A stretch of 64,000 bases of DNA from Rapana venosa (GCA_028751875.1 CM054141.1:73852780-73916779), one strand, 5' to 3'. Positions 24,283 to 35,130 are shown, counted from the stretch's first letter. The notes: generated from the sequence alone by a model not told the origin. Numbers and translations: made by a program.

Positions 24283-24540
24283 CCGGGATCAACCGGGCCC
24301 GAGAGATACAGACCCTGCAGTGTTGGTCAGGTAATTTGAGCAACACTCTCAAACTCGCATCAGTTAAGTGGATGAAGCTCGACTGTGTGGTCCCAGTCTT
24401 CCCACTGAGCCCACAGCACACTCACTCTGGGTAGGAGCCGGCCGGAGTCCGAAAAATCCCTATGACTCTTATGGGATTCAAACCCACGACCTTTCAACCT
24501 GTAACCCAAAGCACTAACCACTGCGCCATGGCAGCTGGTT
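24283..24540 (-). mobile_element. Second tRNA-derived SINE family
   Basis: Minus-strand element whose head carries an A box TGGCGCAGTGGTTAGTG and a B box GGTTTGAATCCC, with spacing like a tRNA gene. The body has no resemblance to the SINE at 22549-22832. The 3' limit is set where repeat X appears to end and is uncertain. No clear target duplication was found. Confidence 0.65.
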
Positions 24541-24889
24541 AACACTAGCCAATGTTGATTCAGCCAGCAGCACTGAGCCCACAGCTGTAAATTCAGCGCT
24601 GCCAGGGTTAAAGGGGGTTAAAACTGAAATGTTGGTCATCCACAAAAGAAATTTCTTAACTCTGATTCACTTCTATCTTTCATAGTTTTGAATATGATGA
24701 TATAACTCTTTCCAAAAATTGTACAACATCAGGAGTTTACACTGAAATACTCTTAGCTTTCAGCAGCGCATCTCAAACATCTGCTGTCTTTGCAATCTTG
24801 AACTGCACAGAATAAGCTCCATCCAACACCTTTTCTCAGTTGAAGCCACTGAAACCTTTGTCTGTGTTTTCATTCTTTCTTGACTTGAC

Positions 24890-25240
24890 CACCAGTTGCC
24901 CTGTTGTCTGGATCTCTTAAGTAACTTGTTGGCAGAATTCAGAAAGTACATAACCAATTTACTTGTCTTGCTCTTCCAGATTCCATCATTTTTATTCATT
25001 GCTTGTGACATGCACTGGCTCCTTCCTGTAGAGAAATGGAACCCTGATCCTTCATACCTTTCCAGCATCCTTCAATTCTAGGTCCCATCTTGTAATCTTT
25101 GCACCAGGGTGCACAATCTTTCTCTTTTCAGACTCCTTCTTGCTGGAACTCTCTCCCTTACTCTCTCAGGCAAAGCACAACTTTTCAACCTTTCAAGCCT
25201 AGCCTGAAAACATCTCTTTCAATCCTGAAATCTATGTAAA
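24890..25240 (+). pseudogene. CR1/L2-like LINE 3' fragment
   Basis: Weak coding traces in shifting frames match the end of CR1/L2-like reverse transcriptases: a SNLLAEF block, a DMHWLLPVEK block near 25010 and a CWNSLP...LRQS block near 25145. It ends at a (GT)n tract. Heavily mutated and older than the copies at 33775-35130. Confidence 0.55.
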
Positions 25241-25243
25241 GTG

Positions 25244-25432
25244 ATGTGTGTGTGTGTGTTTATGTGTGTGTGTATGTATGTGAGAGAGAGAGAGAGTGTG
25301 TGTGTTCGTGTGTGTGTGTGAGGGGGGAGAGAGCGTGTGTGAGTGTGTGTGTGTGTGTGTGTGTTTTGTGGGGGTGTGGTGTGTTTGTGTGTGTGTGTGT
25401 GTGTGAGTGTGTGTGGGGTGTTTTTTGTTCTT
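25244..25432. repeat. (GT)n-rich microsatellite
   Basis: A compound GT tract with a GA patch (25281-25294) and a GGGG interruption. Open frames on both strands through it are repeat translations. Confidence 0.95.
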
Positions 25433-25614
25433 GTGCTTGCATGTGCCCTTAAGTGCACAGGAGGTGATGCATGTGGAGAGTGTGATGCTTTTACACAGGA
25501 GGCTGTAAATGATGCGCAAGTGTTTTTGTTCAGTAATTGTGTGATGGTGTGTGCATCATGTTTGTAAGCACTAGAGCTTTCATAAGATATATTATGCGAA
25601 CAAAACATCCTTAC

Positions 25615-26390
25615 TTATAATAAACCCTTATTGGAGACTAACAGAGGACATTAACAGCAGACCTATACAGCTATAGTGCAGAATTCAAGCAGTGCAAATG
25701 TGATGCTGAAGGAAAATTTATGGCATATCCTTCCTAGACCAAGTGACAAATAAGGATGTGTGGAACATATCAGACAGACTGCTATGAAGACCTCTTTACA
25801 AAGGTCATGAAGAGACTGAAATGGTATGGTCATGTAACAAGATTGGGCAGCCTTGCAAAGATATCTTGCATGGCACAGTGCTGGGAGGTAAACAAAAAGG
25901 AAGACAGAAAAAGAAACAAGTACAAAACATCCCTGAATGGAGTCCAAGAAAGCTTTGCTGAAACCAGGCACTGGCACACAACCACAAAAAGAGAAAGCTG
26001 GTGTCCTTGTCAGTACAGAACCCCACGACCGCTCTCAATCAGTTAAGGGGCTAGTTTAGTGAAGCACAGTAAAACAGAAATGGTGACCAAGTCAGACATG
26101 AAGCACTCGACCTATCAGAGACAGTGGCAGAAAAACTGCTTGGCAAGTCCTGCAGCAAATGAAGCGCACGGTGGCTGTGATGGTGGCCCCTTGTGCAGCA
26201 CAGGTGGCGCTGTCTTGTACACTTCTCAGCCCCGGAGGGCACGTGCACTGCTCCGTCCATTCCTTTTGGCTCAGGTCACAAAAACCGTGAGAATCCCACG
26301 AAGGTGCAGCCTAGAACCAACACTGAGCATACATCACTGGGATATTTCACTCTACTAAAGGGATTGATTATACTTATTATTATTAGGTAG
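25615..26390 (+). pseudogene. RTE-like LINE C-terminal relic
   Basis: Traces of the C-terminal reverse-transcriptase tail shared with the element at 62460-63760: an IYGIS...VTNKDVWN block near 25715, then RLKWYGHVTRLGSLAK at about 25810-25860. A more eroded end (QWQKNCL) follows near 26125. Internal stops and frameshifts are present. It lies just downstream of the host gene's stop codon, in the opposite direction, so part of it may be transcribed antisense in that gene's 3' UTR. Confidence 0.65.
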
Positions 26391-26420
26391 GCCAGGTTTT
26401 CTGCATTATTTTAAGACAAA

Positions 26421-28429
26421 TTATTTTGAGTGGGCTGTGTTTTCTGTGTCAGGGACGACAGGCTGAGGGGAGTGGGCTGTGTTTTCTGTGTCAGGGATGA
26501 CAGGCTGCGCTGTGTTTTCTGCTCTCAAGACGACAGGCTGCGCTGTGTTTTCTGCTCTCAAGACGACAGGCTGCGCTGTGTTTTCTGCTCTCAAGACGAC
26601 AGGCTGCGCTGTGTTTTCTGCTCTCAAGACGACAGGCTGTCTCTGAGCCAGACAGAGTGTGAGGAGCTGCTGCAGCTGAGGAAGGGTGAGGATGGGGGTG
26701 TTGTCCTGCGCCACCGACACCACCATGGAGGGGTTGACTACAAACACCTGGCCCATGGTCGCTGAGGGAGCATCCACACCCACACCTGCTTCCACACTGG
26801 TATCAACAACACCTGCACACTCACTACTACTGACACCTACACTTGCACTCACATTACCACTGATGCCTGTAGCAGTTCCAGGCTGCGCACTGACATCATC
26901 CTGGGCTGGGGAAGAAGAGGAGGTGGATGCCATGCTGGGGACAGAGGTATGTGATGGGAAAGCGGGGGACACTGGCCCCCCACACTGCCTCCTGTCTGCA
27001 GCAACAGGAACAGCAGCAGCAGCTGCAGCTACATTATTGTGCAGGACATCAAAGGGCTGCTGCTGTTCCTTGCTGCAGGAGTCTGCAAGCAACATGGACA
27101 CTGGAGATGTTGGCACATAGTCCGTGCACACTGTAGTACCTGGAGCACCCTTCATGCCAAACTCAGTCACACAGTCCAGTTCCGTGTCTGTCACACAGTC
27201 CAGTTCTACTTTCACAGAGGTCACAGAATGAACGTCCGTCACTTCCCATTTCCCCTCCTCCTTCTTTGCTGGTGACAGACGTTCCATCTTCACTGAAGTC
27301 AAACTGCAAATGGGAGATTCCGATTTTATGCCAGAGGCCACAGATTCTGGTCCCTGTGCACTGTGTTCTGTGCAAAAAGCAGGCTTCATTGAGGCATGTG
27401 CAGCAGGCAGGGAACTGTTGCCAGCAGGCAGGGAAGTGTTGCCGGCAGGCAGGGAAGTGTTGCCAGCAGGCAGGGAAGTGTTGCCAGCAGGCAGGGAAGT
27501 GTTGCCAGCAGGCAGGGAAGTGCTCACAATGGAGGTGATGGGTAATGTCAAGGAGGTGAAGATCCCTGCAGCTGTGGTGACTGTCTGACTCCGGTCTTGA
27601 TACTGACTTTTCAATGCATTGCTCTCCTTATCACAACTCACTGTCCCCCTCACACCGACCTTTCTCACAGTCTCTGTCACCTTGGTGCAGTGATGAAGAA
27701 TTTGGCTGTTGGACGTGTCCTTGGCCTGAATGACAGGGACAGGGGACTGTCCTTGAAAGGAGTCCAGAGAGGGTGGTGAGAGCGAGAGGGCTGGGGAGGC
27801 CCCCACAGTGGACAGAGACGGTGGTCCCAGAAGATTTTGCAGCAAGCTGAGGACAAGAGAGGAGGACACTGAAGGTAGGGGGGAGGGCAGGGGGCCAGAG
27901 GTCAAGTCAGCCTGTCTGGCCAGGACAGTGGAATCGCAGGAACTCTGCTCTGCCAGAGTCACAGGGGCGGTTGTGCCGCAGAGGGCAGGAGAGGTCAGGG
28001 TGTCCATGCGCGCCATGTTGGCCGCTTCCAGCAAGGCCTCGAAGCCCAGCGGTTGCGAGGGCTGTCCTTCGCCCTCCCCGCTCCCTGCCACTGCCGAAAC
28101 GCCCACCGTCTTCCCCAGCCCGTCCTCCCCGGTCAGCAGTCTGCCGCCCATGCTTTTCCTCCTGGCCTGCTGGCTCTTCAGCGCCGTTTTGTCTCGCCCC
28201 TTCCCTCCTCTGTCAGGAAGCACGGACCTCCGGCTGCTGACTTTGATGTTCTTTGCCGAGGAGGGGGTCCCTGTCCTCTCCACAGGCTGCTTGTGGTCTG
28301 GCAGGGAGGAGATGTCCAGGGCTTCAGCCAGGGTGGTGGGCAAGCGAGGAAGCTTAGAATTCTTCTTGGTTTTGATCAGCACAAACCCACTGCCGTGTTC
28401 TGACAGGATCTTGGTCACAGACTCCTCAC
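26421..28429 (-). CDS. Terminal coding exon of an unrecognised Ser/Thr/Pro-rich protein
   Basis: A minus-strand exon open for 668 full codons and ending in TAA at 26423-26421. The acceptor TGTGGTTTTCAG ends at 28430. Open frame continues further upstream, but that part is minisatellite, so the exon is taken to start at 28429 with two bases completing a Gly codon (phase 1). The first 40 residues look conserved (EESVTKILSEHGSGFVLIKT, then a KNSKLPRLPTTLAEAL stretch). Lys/Arg-rich patches follow. The rest is low-complexity Ser/Thr/Pro/Ala-rich with a seven-residue repeat (SLPAGNT) and an eleven-residue repeat (PVVLRAENTAQ) near the C-terminus. Composition suggests a nuclear or regulatory protein, but I do not recognise the family. 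It is the one long frame here that keeps non-repetitive coding character. No AATAAA is seen within about 100 bases after the stop. Confidence 0.75.
26500..26640 (-). repeat. 33-bp coding minisatellite (PVVLRAENTAQ)
   Basis: Four near-identical 33-bp units encode an eleven-residue repeat near the protein's C-terminus. Two more diverged units (containing PDTENTAHS) follow toward the stop. The unit length is a multiple of three, so copy-number changes keep the frame. Confidence 0.9.
27405..27527 (-). repeat. 21-bp coding minisatellite (SLPAGNT)
   Basis: Five to six 21-bp units encode the heptad SLPAGNT/SLPAGNS within the terminal exon. The unit is frame-preserving and nearly perfect, which suggests recent expansion. 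Confidence 0.9.
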
Positions 28430-28439
28430 CTGAAAACCA

Positions 28440-29183
28440 CAGCAACAATGTCACACACTCTACAGGGGCAAATCTATTGGCATCAATGCTGACATACACT
28501 TTCAGGGGCAAATCTATTGGCATCAATGCTGACATACACTTACAGGGGCAAATCTGTTGGCATCAATGCTGACATACACTCTACAGGGGCAAATCTATTG
28601 GCATCAATGCTGACATACACTCTACAGGAGCAAATCTATTGGCATCAATGCTGACATACACTCTACAGGGGCAAATCTATTGGCATCAATGCTGACATAC
28701 ACTCTACAGGGGCAAATCTGTTGGCATCAATGCTGACATACACTCTACAGGGGCAAATCTATTGGCATCAATGCTGACATACACTCTACAGGGGCAAATC
28801 TGTTGGCATCAATGCTGACATACACTCTACAGGGGCAAATCTATTGGCAGCAATGCTGACATACACCTACGGGGGCAAATCTTTGGCATCAATGCTGCAT
28901 ACACTCTACAGGGCAAATTTATTGCATCAATGCGACATACACCTACAGGGGAAAATCAATTGGGCATCAATGCTGACATACACTCTACGGGGAAAATCTT
29001 GGCATCAATCTGAAACACACTACAGGGGAAATCTTTTGGCACAATCGACATACACACAACGGGGCAAATCTATTGGCACATGCTGACAACACTTACAGGG
29101 CAAATCGTCGGCAGCAATGCTGACATACACCACAGGGGCAACATTGCATCAAGCTGAAACACTTTACAGGGCATCTGTTGGCA
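28440..29183. repeat. 40-41-bp intronic minisatellite, block A
   Basis: About 18 units containing GGCATCAATGCTGACATACA and CTCTACAGGGGCAAATCT. The unit nearest the exon is a diverged form (AACAATGTCACACACTCTAC) about ten bases from the splice acceptor, so the array forms the acceptor's upstream context. From about 28860 the units lose bases increasingly, suggesting poor consensus. Not CRISPR: units are contiguous without unique spacers. Confidence 0.92.
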
Positions 29184-29545
29184 CTCCCCGCTCCACTTAC
29201 AGGGGCCAAACGGCCCAATGTCATCCCTACCGGTCAATCTCTGGCAGCAGCTGCTGCATGCACTTTCCTCTGTGGCAGCCTGCGCTCTTTCAGGCATCCT
29301 TTGCGCACCTTCCACTCCTCTGTCAGGAAGCAGGCCTGGCATGCACTTTGAAGTTCTTTGGGCCAAGGGGGGCCTGTCCACTACAGGGGCAATTTGGTCT
29401 GGCAGCAATGGACATATCCAGGGCTTCTAGGCCATGCTGCATGGGCAACGAGGAAATCTTTGTAATTAAACTTTCCTTGTTTGGGATCATGCAAACCCAT
29501 GCCTTTACGGGGATCTTGGTCAAGCGACTCCTTTACGAAATCTGT
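29184..29545 (-). pseudogene. Blurred second copy of the terminal exon's first part
   Basis: This interval aligns at near-constant offset (about 1106-1110 bases) with 28074-28440, that is, the first ~355 bases of the terminal exon plus the acceptor. Shared words include CTCCCCGCTCC, CCTCTGTCAGGAAGC, ATCCAGGGCTTC and GATCTTGGTCA. The splice acceptor is lost (28430-28431 corresponds to a changed sequence near 29535). Fragments of minisatellite wording (ACTACAGGGGCAA, GGCAGCAATG) are mixed in. It could be a real tandem duplication of exon plus array or a consensus of mismapped reads. Confidence 0.7.
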
Positions 29546-30495
29546 TGGCATCAATGTGACACACTTTACAGGGCAAATCTATTGGCATCAATGCTGACAT
29601 ACACTTTACAGGGGCAAATCTATTGGATCAATGCTGACATACACTTTACAGGGGCAAATCTGTTGGCATCAATGCTGACATACACTTACAGGGGCAAATC
29701 TATTGGCATCAATGCTGACATACACTTTACAGGGGCAAATCTATTGGCATCAATGCTGACATACACACTACAGGGGCAAATCTATTGGCATCAATGCTGA
29801 CATACACACTACAGGGGCAAATCTATTGGCATCAATGCTGACATACACTTTACAGGGGCAAATCTGTTGGCATCAATGCTGACATACACTCTACAGGGGC
29901 AAATCTTTGGCAGCAATGCTGACATACACTTACAGGGGCAAATCTATTGGCACAATGCTGGCATACACTCTACAGGGGCAAATCTATTGGCATCAATGCT
30001 GACATACACTTTACAGGGGCAAATCTACTGGCAGCAATGCTGACATACACACTACAGGGGCAAATCTATTGGCATCAATGCTGACATACACTTTACAGGG
30101 GCAAATCTGTTGGCATCAATGCTGACATACACTTTACAGGGGCAAATCTGTTGGCATCAATGCTGACATACACTTTACAGGGGCAAATCTGTTGGCAGCA
30201 ATGCTGACATACACTTTACAGGGGCAAATCTATTGGTATCAATGCTGACATACACTTTACAGGGGCAAATCTATTGGCAGCAATGCTGACATACACTTTA
30301 CAGGGGCAAATCTATTGGCAGCAATGCTGACATACACTTTACAGGGGCAAATCTATTGGCATCAATGCTGACATACACTTTACAGGGGCAAATCTGTTGG
30401 CATGCAATGCTGACATACACTTTACAGGGGCAAATCTGTTGGCAGCAATGCTGACATACACTTTACAGGGGCAAATCTCCTGGCAGCAATGCTGT
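29546..30495. repeat. 41-bp intronic minisatellite, block B
   Basis: About 23 units like block A, but most carry CTTTACAGGGG where block A mostly has CTCTACAGGGG, so the blocks expanded separately. The first unit (ATCAATGTGACACACTTTAC) resembles the acceptor-proximal unit of block A, as expected if exon and array were duplicated together. Confidence 0.92.
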
Positions 30496-31340
30496 CTGGC
30501 AAGTGTATGTATACATGGTTAAACATTAAAAAACAGTAGACTAATACTATTGAGTGATTACAGACAGTTTTTCTTATAGAATACATTTTCAGGAGGCTCT
30601 TGGGGCATACACTTCTCCCTCACCTGCCTGGCCATGTTCATGTTCCACATGTCTTACAGTTTCTATTTATTTTCTCTTCTCTTCTCTTTGGCCCTATCAG
30701 TGAGTTTTCTGGAGGCTGTTTTCACTCTGAGAATGTCTGATTTCTCTACAAACACTTGTGCATTGCTCGCTGCCACAAACTCCAGACCAGCAAGCAGTGC
30801 TGCAGGAAAAGTAGCTGGCCTCCAGACTGCATGCTGACCTCATCCTCTTCATCTCAACTTTGAATACAGCTTTGAATTTTGATACCCCCAAATAATCAAA
30901 TGTGTGAGAATGCTAAACAGAATGCAAAACAATGAAATGTGTGAGAATGGAAAATACAAGAAAGAAAAAGAAAGAAAATGAGCTTTAAAAAAAAGAAAAG
31001 AAATGAAAAAAGGAGAGACAAAGAGAGAAAAACAAAGGAGTGGAAGAGACAGTGGTGGAACACTTACAGAACTCCAGAAGGCAAAGTAAAGTATTCAGAT
31101 CTTGGCCACTTTCTGCAGCCAATTAACAGAATGACTTATGATGTGAAAACATCAGAAATGTGTGCTTTTTTATGCAATGTTTGTTTGTGCAAGTGTGTGA
31201 GCTGACATGTGATATCTACATGTGCGTATTTATAAATACTACTTACTAGGTATTCAAATAAGAAAACATTAGTTATACCAATAGAAAAAAATAAATAAAT
31301 AAACTCATATATATATATATATATATATAGATACATATGA
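30496..31340. other. Intronic or intergenic sequence, no feature recognised
   Basis: Normal-complexity sequence with an A-rich purine patch near 30956-31050 and an (AT)n run at 31307-31330. It lies within the inferred 4.3-kb intron. No exon on the minus strand is supported. Confidence 0.5.
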
Positions 31341-31344
31341 GGCA

Positions 31345-31756
31345 TCCATCAGTCTCAAAAGAGTATGGAGTTGCGCTCTAGGCGTCCATTCTCTCCAGAG
31401 AGCAAAGCCTGGGTAAGTCAGTATGGAGGGCAAGCTGTTACCCATGCAGCAGACAACCCCCCTCCTCTCCACGTCGCTGGTCATTGGAAAGGCAATCGCC
31501 GACAGACATGGTCCCAGTGCCGTCGCGGGAGCTGCTGCCAGAACGACGCTGTCTACAGCTCTGAAGGTCCGACCCACCTCCACAACCTTGTCTTAACACG
31601 ACACCTGTATGCATGCTGGGGGTGGGGTTTCTTTGTCATCCTCTCCTACCGCCACACAATAGCCTACTCTTCCAAAAGGCAGAACCGGTTTTATTGTGTG
31701 TGCAAGATGTTCTGCATGCGTTCGCACACGGGGCCTTTGCTTAGTCTCATCCAAAG
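31345..31756 (+). repeat. Dispersed repeat of unknown family
   Basis: A GC-richer block between an (AT)n run and a TG tract. Its last 115 bases (31640-31755) have a diverged inverted partner at 12380-12510. The earlier part has no partner in this window. Open frames on either strand are not supported as genes. Confidence 0.45.
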
Positions 31757-31860
31757 GATGTGTGTGTGTGTGTTCTATTAGTATAATATATTGGTATTGG
31801 TGTGTGCACGGCACACAGACACACACACATACAGATATATATATATATACACACATACAG
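31757..31860. repeat. Compound TG / CA / TA microsatellite
   Basis: Short (TG)n, (AC)n and (TA)n runs separated by unique bases. Confidence 0.85.
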
Positions 31861-32104
31861 TGTTGATTCTAGGATTTCAAAATAAGGGGCCCAAGGGCTC
31901 CCTAAAAAGAAAAAAAAGGGGGCTTTGCCCCCCCCCCCCCCATAAAAAGGGGACAAGCAGTATTTGCTTATAGTACCCTCAGTACTCTTAGTTTCTGCTA
32001 TTTTTTCAAGGAAGAGAAACAAAACAAAACAAGCAGATATGTAGGCAGAAAGGATTAAATATTCAATTTAAGTGTTGCAGTTAATATGCAGTAAGCACTT
32101 GTGA

Positions 32105-32400
32105 CACAGGAGAGAGAGAGAGCAGAGAGTGGGGGAGAGAGATCAAGGTTAAATTTGTATTTCCAAATTTCAGGGGATAGATCTAGATGGCGAGAGGTAA
32201 AACCCAATATCAAAGTTTGTTTTCACCTAGAGGTCACTTAGAGAGAGAAGAGAGGGAGAGGAGAAGGGGGAAGAGAGGGAGAGAGGAGAGGAGGAGAGGA
32301 GGAGAGAAAGTCAATTTTATATTTCCACATTCAGAGAAAAAGAAAGGAGAGAGAGAGAGGAGGGAGAGGGGGAGAGAGAGGAGAGAGAGAGAAGGAGGCC
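32105..32400. repeat. GA-rich microsatellite patches
   Basis: Interrupted GAGAGAGA/GAGGAG runs near 32110-32140, 32240-32310 and 32340-32398. The purine-rich open frames through them are not genes. Confidence 0.85.
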
Positions 32401-32749
32401 AAATTTGAAATTTACATTCGGGGAGATGATCCAGGTCTCGTAATTTTAAACCCAATGCCAAAGTCTTGTCGCATGAGGAGGGGGAAAATTAAAATTGACC
32501 CCAAATAAGACAAAAAGGCTTTGATGATGATGACTAAATTTCAACACCCCCACCAGAAAATTATTTTATTTGCAATGAAATGGTCAAAACAAACAAAATG
32601 AGGACAGAAGGGCAGACAACCATTACTTGCATAATCCAGAAGAAAATGTCTCAGATTTTTGGTGGAGGATACTGCGGTCCCTCCTAGCCATCTGACCCCA
32701 CTCTCCTTGTCATCTGTCTACTTTTAAAGCCAGTGACGAGTGTTCTCAC

Positions 32750-32829
32750 CTTCCTGCCTTCCATTCTGACGGAGATAGTCATGGTAAGATGGATCACATA
32801 GATCTCTTGTATGGCCTCCTAATCGTATT
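32750..32829 (-). CDS. Probable 80-bp internal exon of the same host gene
   Basis: Minus-strand candidate exon with acceptor GTGTGCAG ending at 32830 and a strong donor AAG/GTGAGA starting at 32749. It encodes 26 codons (IRLGGHTRDLCDPSYHDYLR, then QNGRQE) plus split codons at both ends. It leaves one base (phase 1), exactly what the terminal exon's acceptor at 28430 requires. The junction makes a Gly codon and leads into EESVTKIL. The peptide is non-repetitive and reads like folded-domain sequence, unlike the surrounding minisatellite. The upstream exon is not seen and may lie beyond the gap. The family is unrecognised. Confidence 0.6.
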
Positions 32830-33768
32830 CTGCACACCACAATCAAACACTGTATTCTGCCCCAACACACACAATCAAAACACCTGTATTCTGAAACACA
32901 CACACACACACACATCAAAAACTGTATCTGCACAACACACAAATCAATAAACTGTATTCTGCACACACACACACACACATCAACACCTGTATTTGACACA
33001 ACATCAAACCCTGTATTTGCCACACACACACATCCAAACACCTGTATCTGCACACCACACACACAAACACTGTAATTCTGCACACCACAAACACACAAAC
33101 CTGTATTCTGCAACACATACACCATCAAACACCTGTATTCTGCACACACACATCAAATCATCCTGTTTCTGAACTCAAACACACAAAACATGTATTTGCA
33201 CACACACATCAAACCTGTATTATGCACACACACACACTCAAAATGTATTCTGCTACACCACACATCAACTCCTGTATCTGCCACCACACACACATCAAAC
33301 CTGTTTCTGACTCAACACACACACATCTAAACCTGTTTCTGCACACTACACCCACATTAAACACCTGTATTCTGAATTTACACATCAAACACCTGTATTC
33401 TGCCACCCCACTCCAACACCTGTATTGCACACACAACACACCACTCAAACACCTGTATCTGCACACACACACAACATCAAACACCTGTATTCTGCACCAC
33501 ACACAACACATCAAACACCTGTATTATGCACACACACACATCAAACACCTGTATTCTGCACACACACACACATCAAACACCTGTATTCTGCACACACAAC
33601 ACACACTCAAACACCTGTATTCTGCACACACACCACACATCAAACACCTGTATTTCTACACACAACATCAAAACATCTGTATTATGCACACACACACATC
33701 AAACACCTGTATTCTGCACACAACACCATTCATCAAACACCTGTTTCTGCACATAACACCCTAGTTCA
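32825..33768. repeat. 27-32-bp minisatellite carrying a splice-acceptor word
   Basis: About 30 units on the plus strand of the form ATCAAACACCTGTATTCTGC followed by a variable CA run. On the minus strand each unit ends in a GT run, then GCAG and AATAC, the same bases as the acceptor and first five bases of the 80-bp exon beside it. Quality is uneven, with frequent lost bases. The open frames on both strands are repeat translations. Confidence 0.88.
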
Positions 33769-33774
33769 CCCTTA

Positions 33775-35130
33775 ACATGCTTCTACTTGCTTATGACAGT
33801 GAATCTCCCTCCTCATCTTCTTGACTATCGCAGCCTTCAACTATTGACCACTCTATCCTTCTCTCCGTTTAAGAACGTTTGGCATTACTGGTACAGCCTC
33901 ACTGGTTATTGCCATACCTGATGACGATTCCAAAATCACAGTAAACAAGATTCAGTTCGTACCTGCCAGACTAGGAATGTGGAGCCCCAGGGTTCAGTTC
34001 TGGGCCCTGTTCCTTTTACTCTATAATCGCTCAACTGTCAATAATAAACTCATCACTTTTATGCAGATGACTCTCAGATTCTAAGCAGTGACAGTCCTGA
34101 AAATCTGTCTTCTCTCTGATAAATATGGCCTACTGCTTTCAAGATATCCAAAACTGGATGATAGAGAACAAGTTACAACTAAATGCTGATAAAACTGAAA
34201 GCCATGCTTGTAGGGACCAAAAACAAACTCTCTTCCATTACAACAGCTTCAATAGAATTCGGAAATGCATCAGTCCCTCTATCCACTGCTGTAAAGTATC
34301 TAGGGGTCATTATTGACAACACACTCTCTATGCAAAAATTCATCACCCAGACCTGCCAGTCCTGCTTCTATCAATTACGGCGTATTAGTGCAATTCAAAA
34401 GTACCTGTCCACAGATGCAACATCAAAACTCGTGGCATCTCTCATTCTTTCATGTCTGGACTATTGCAATTCTCTTTTGGCTGGTCTGCCAGCATCATCT
34501 ATCCACTCCCTTCAACGTATTCAAAACTCTGCAGCTCGACTAGTCCTCAGAAAGAAAAAATCTGAGCACATTACCCCTCTCTTGCGATCTCTCCACTGGC
34601 TGCCTGTGCCACAAAGAATAAACGACAAGATCAGTACCCTCTGTTACAAATGTCTCCACAAAACAGCACCCTCCTACCTCTGTGAATGTCTCCACCTGTA
34701 CACCCCTTCTCGTTCCCTTCACTCTGCTGCAGATTACTTGTGCTTACAAAATACCTAGATTCAGCCAGTCCACTGTTGGCCGTCGCTCTTTCTCTGTTTC
34801 TGGTCCATTGATTTGGAATGGCCTCTCTATCTCTCTTCGCCAAAGACCTTCTTGTGACACTTTAAAATCTGGCCTCAAGACATATTTGTTTCAAACCTAA
34901 GAATTTCCTCTCCTGTTTCATTTCATAGCTATCCCTGCTTTTCAACAGCCAAAGATTCCATCACCCTGCCAAAGTGTATAACGTGTGTGTGTGTGTGCAT
35001 TTGGACTTGTTAGAACTATTACTTGCTATTGGTTGCATGACTGTGTAAGAATGAGTTGAGTGCAAGCGCTTTGATTTGTCTGTGCAAGATACAGCGCTAT
35101 GTAAGTTCCATGTATTATTATTATTATCAC
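33775..35130 (+). pseudogene. CR1/L2-like LINE, reverse transcriptase to 3' tail
   Basis: Starts with traces ahead of the palm domain near 33815. It shows a PQGSVLGPV-like block near 33985 and the catalytic YADD motif (HFYADDSQ) near 34052-34075, both frameshifted relative to each other. The thumb and C-terminal region is readable from 34183 (VKYLGVIIDNTLSM, LDYCNSLLAGLP, LHWLPVPQRI) to RSFSVSGPLIWNGLS and its stop at about 34898. The 3' UTR ends in an AGCGCTATGTAAG word and an (ATT)n tail at about 35107-35127. It is the best-preserved 3' half of the family whose 5' half is in each arm. 5'-truncated and non-functional. Confidence 0.88.

Noticed and set aside
24480..24540. A second tRNA gene on the minus strand
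   Set aside because: It has a tRNA-like head but continues into a SINE-like body with no proper tRNA 3' half.
25246..25608. Cys/Val-rich and Thr/His-rich frames over the GT tract
   Set aside because: Simple-sequence translation on both strands.
28430..28535. Extending the terminal exon upstream to the Met at 28535
   Set aside because: The extra 35 codons are minisatellite sequence, and a good acceptor ends at 28430 with matching phase to an upstream exon.
28440..30495. Regular 40-41-bp repeats as a CRISPR array
   Set aside because: Units are contiguous with no unique spacers, the genome is eukaryotic, and the array lies in an intron of a host gene.
33209..33775. Long Thr/His-rich or Cys/Val-rich open frames
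   Set aside because: These are translations of the 27-32-bp minisatellite and its CA runs.
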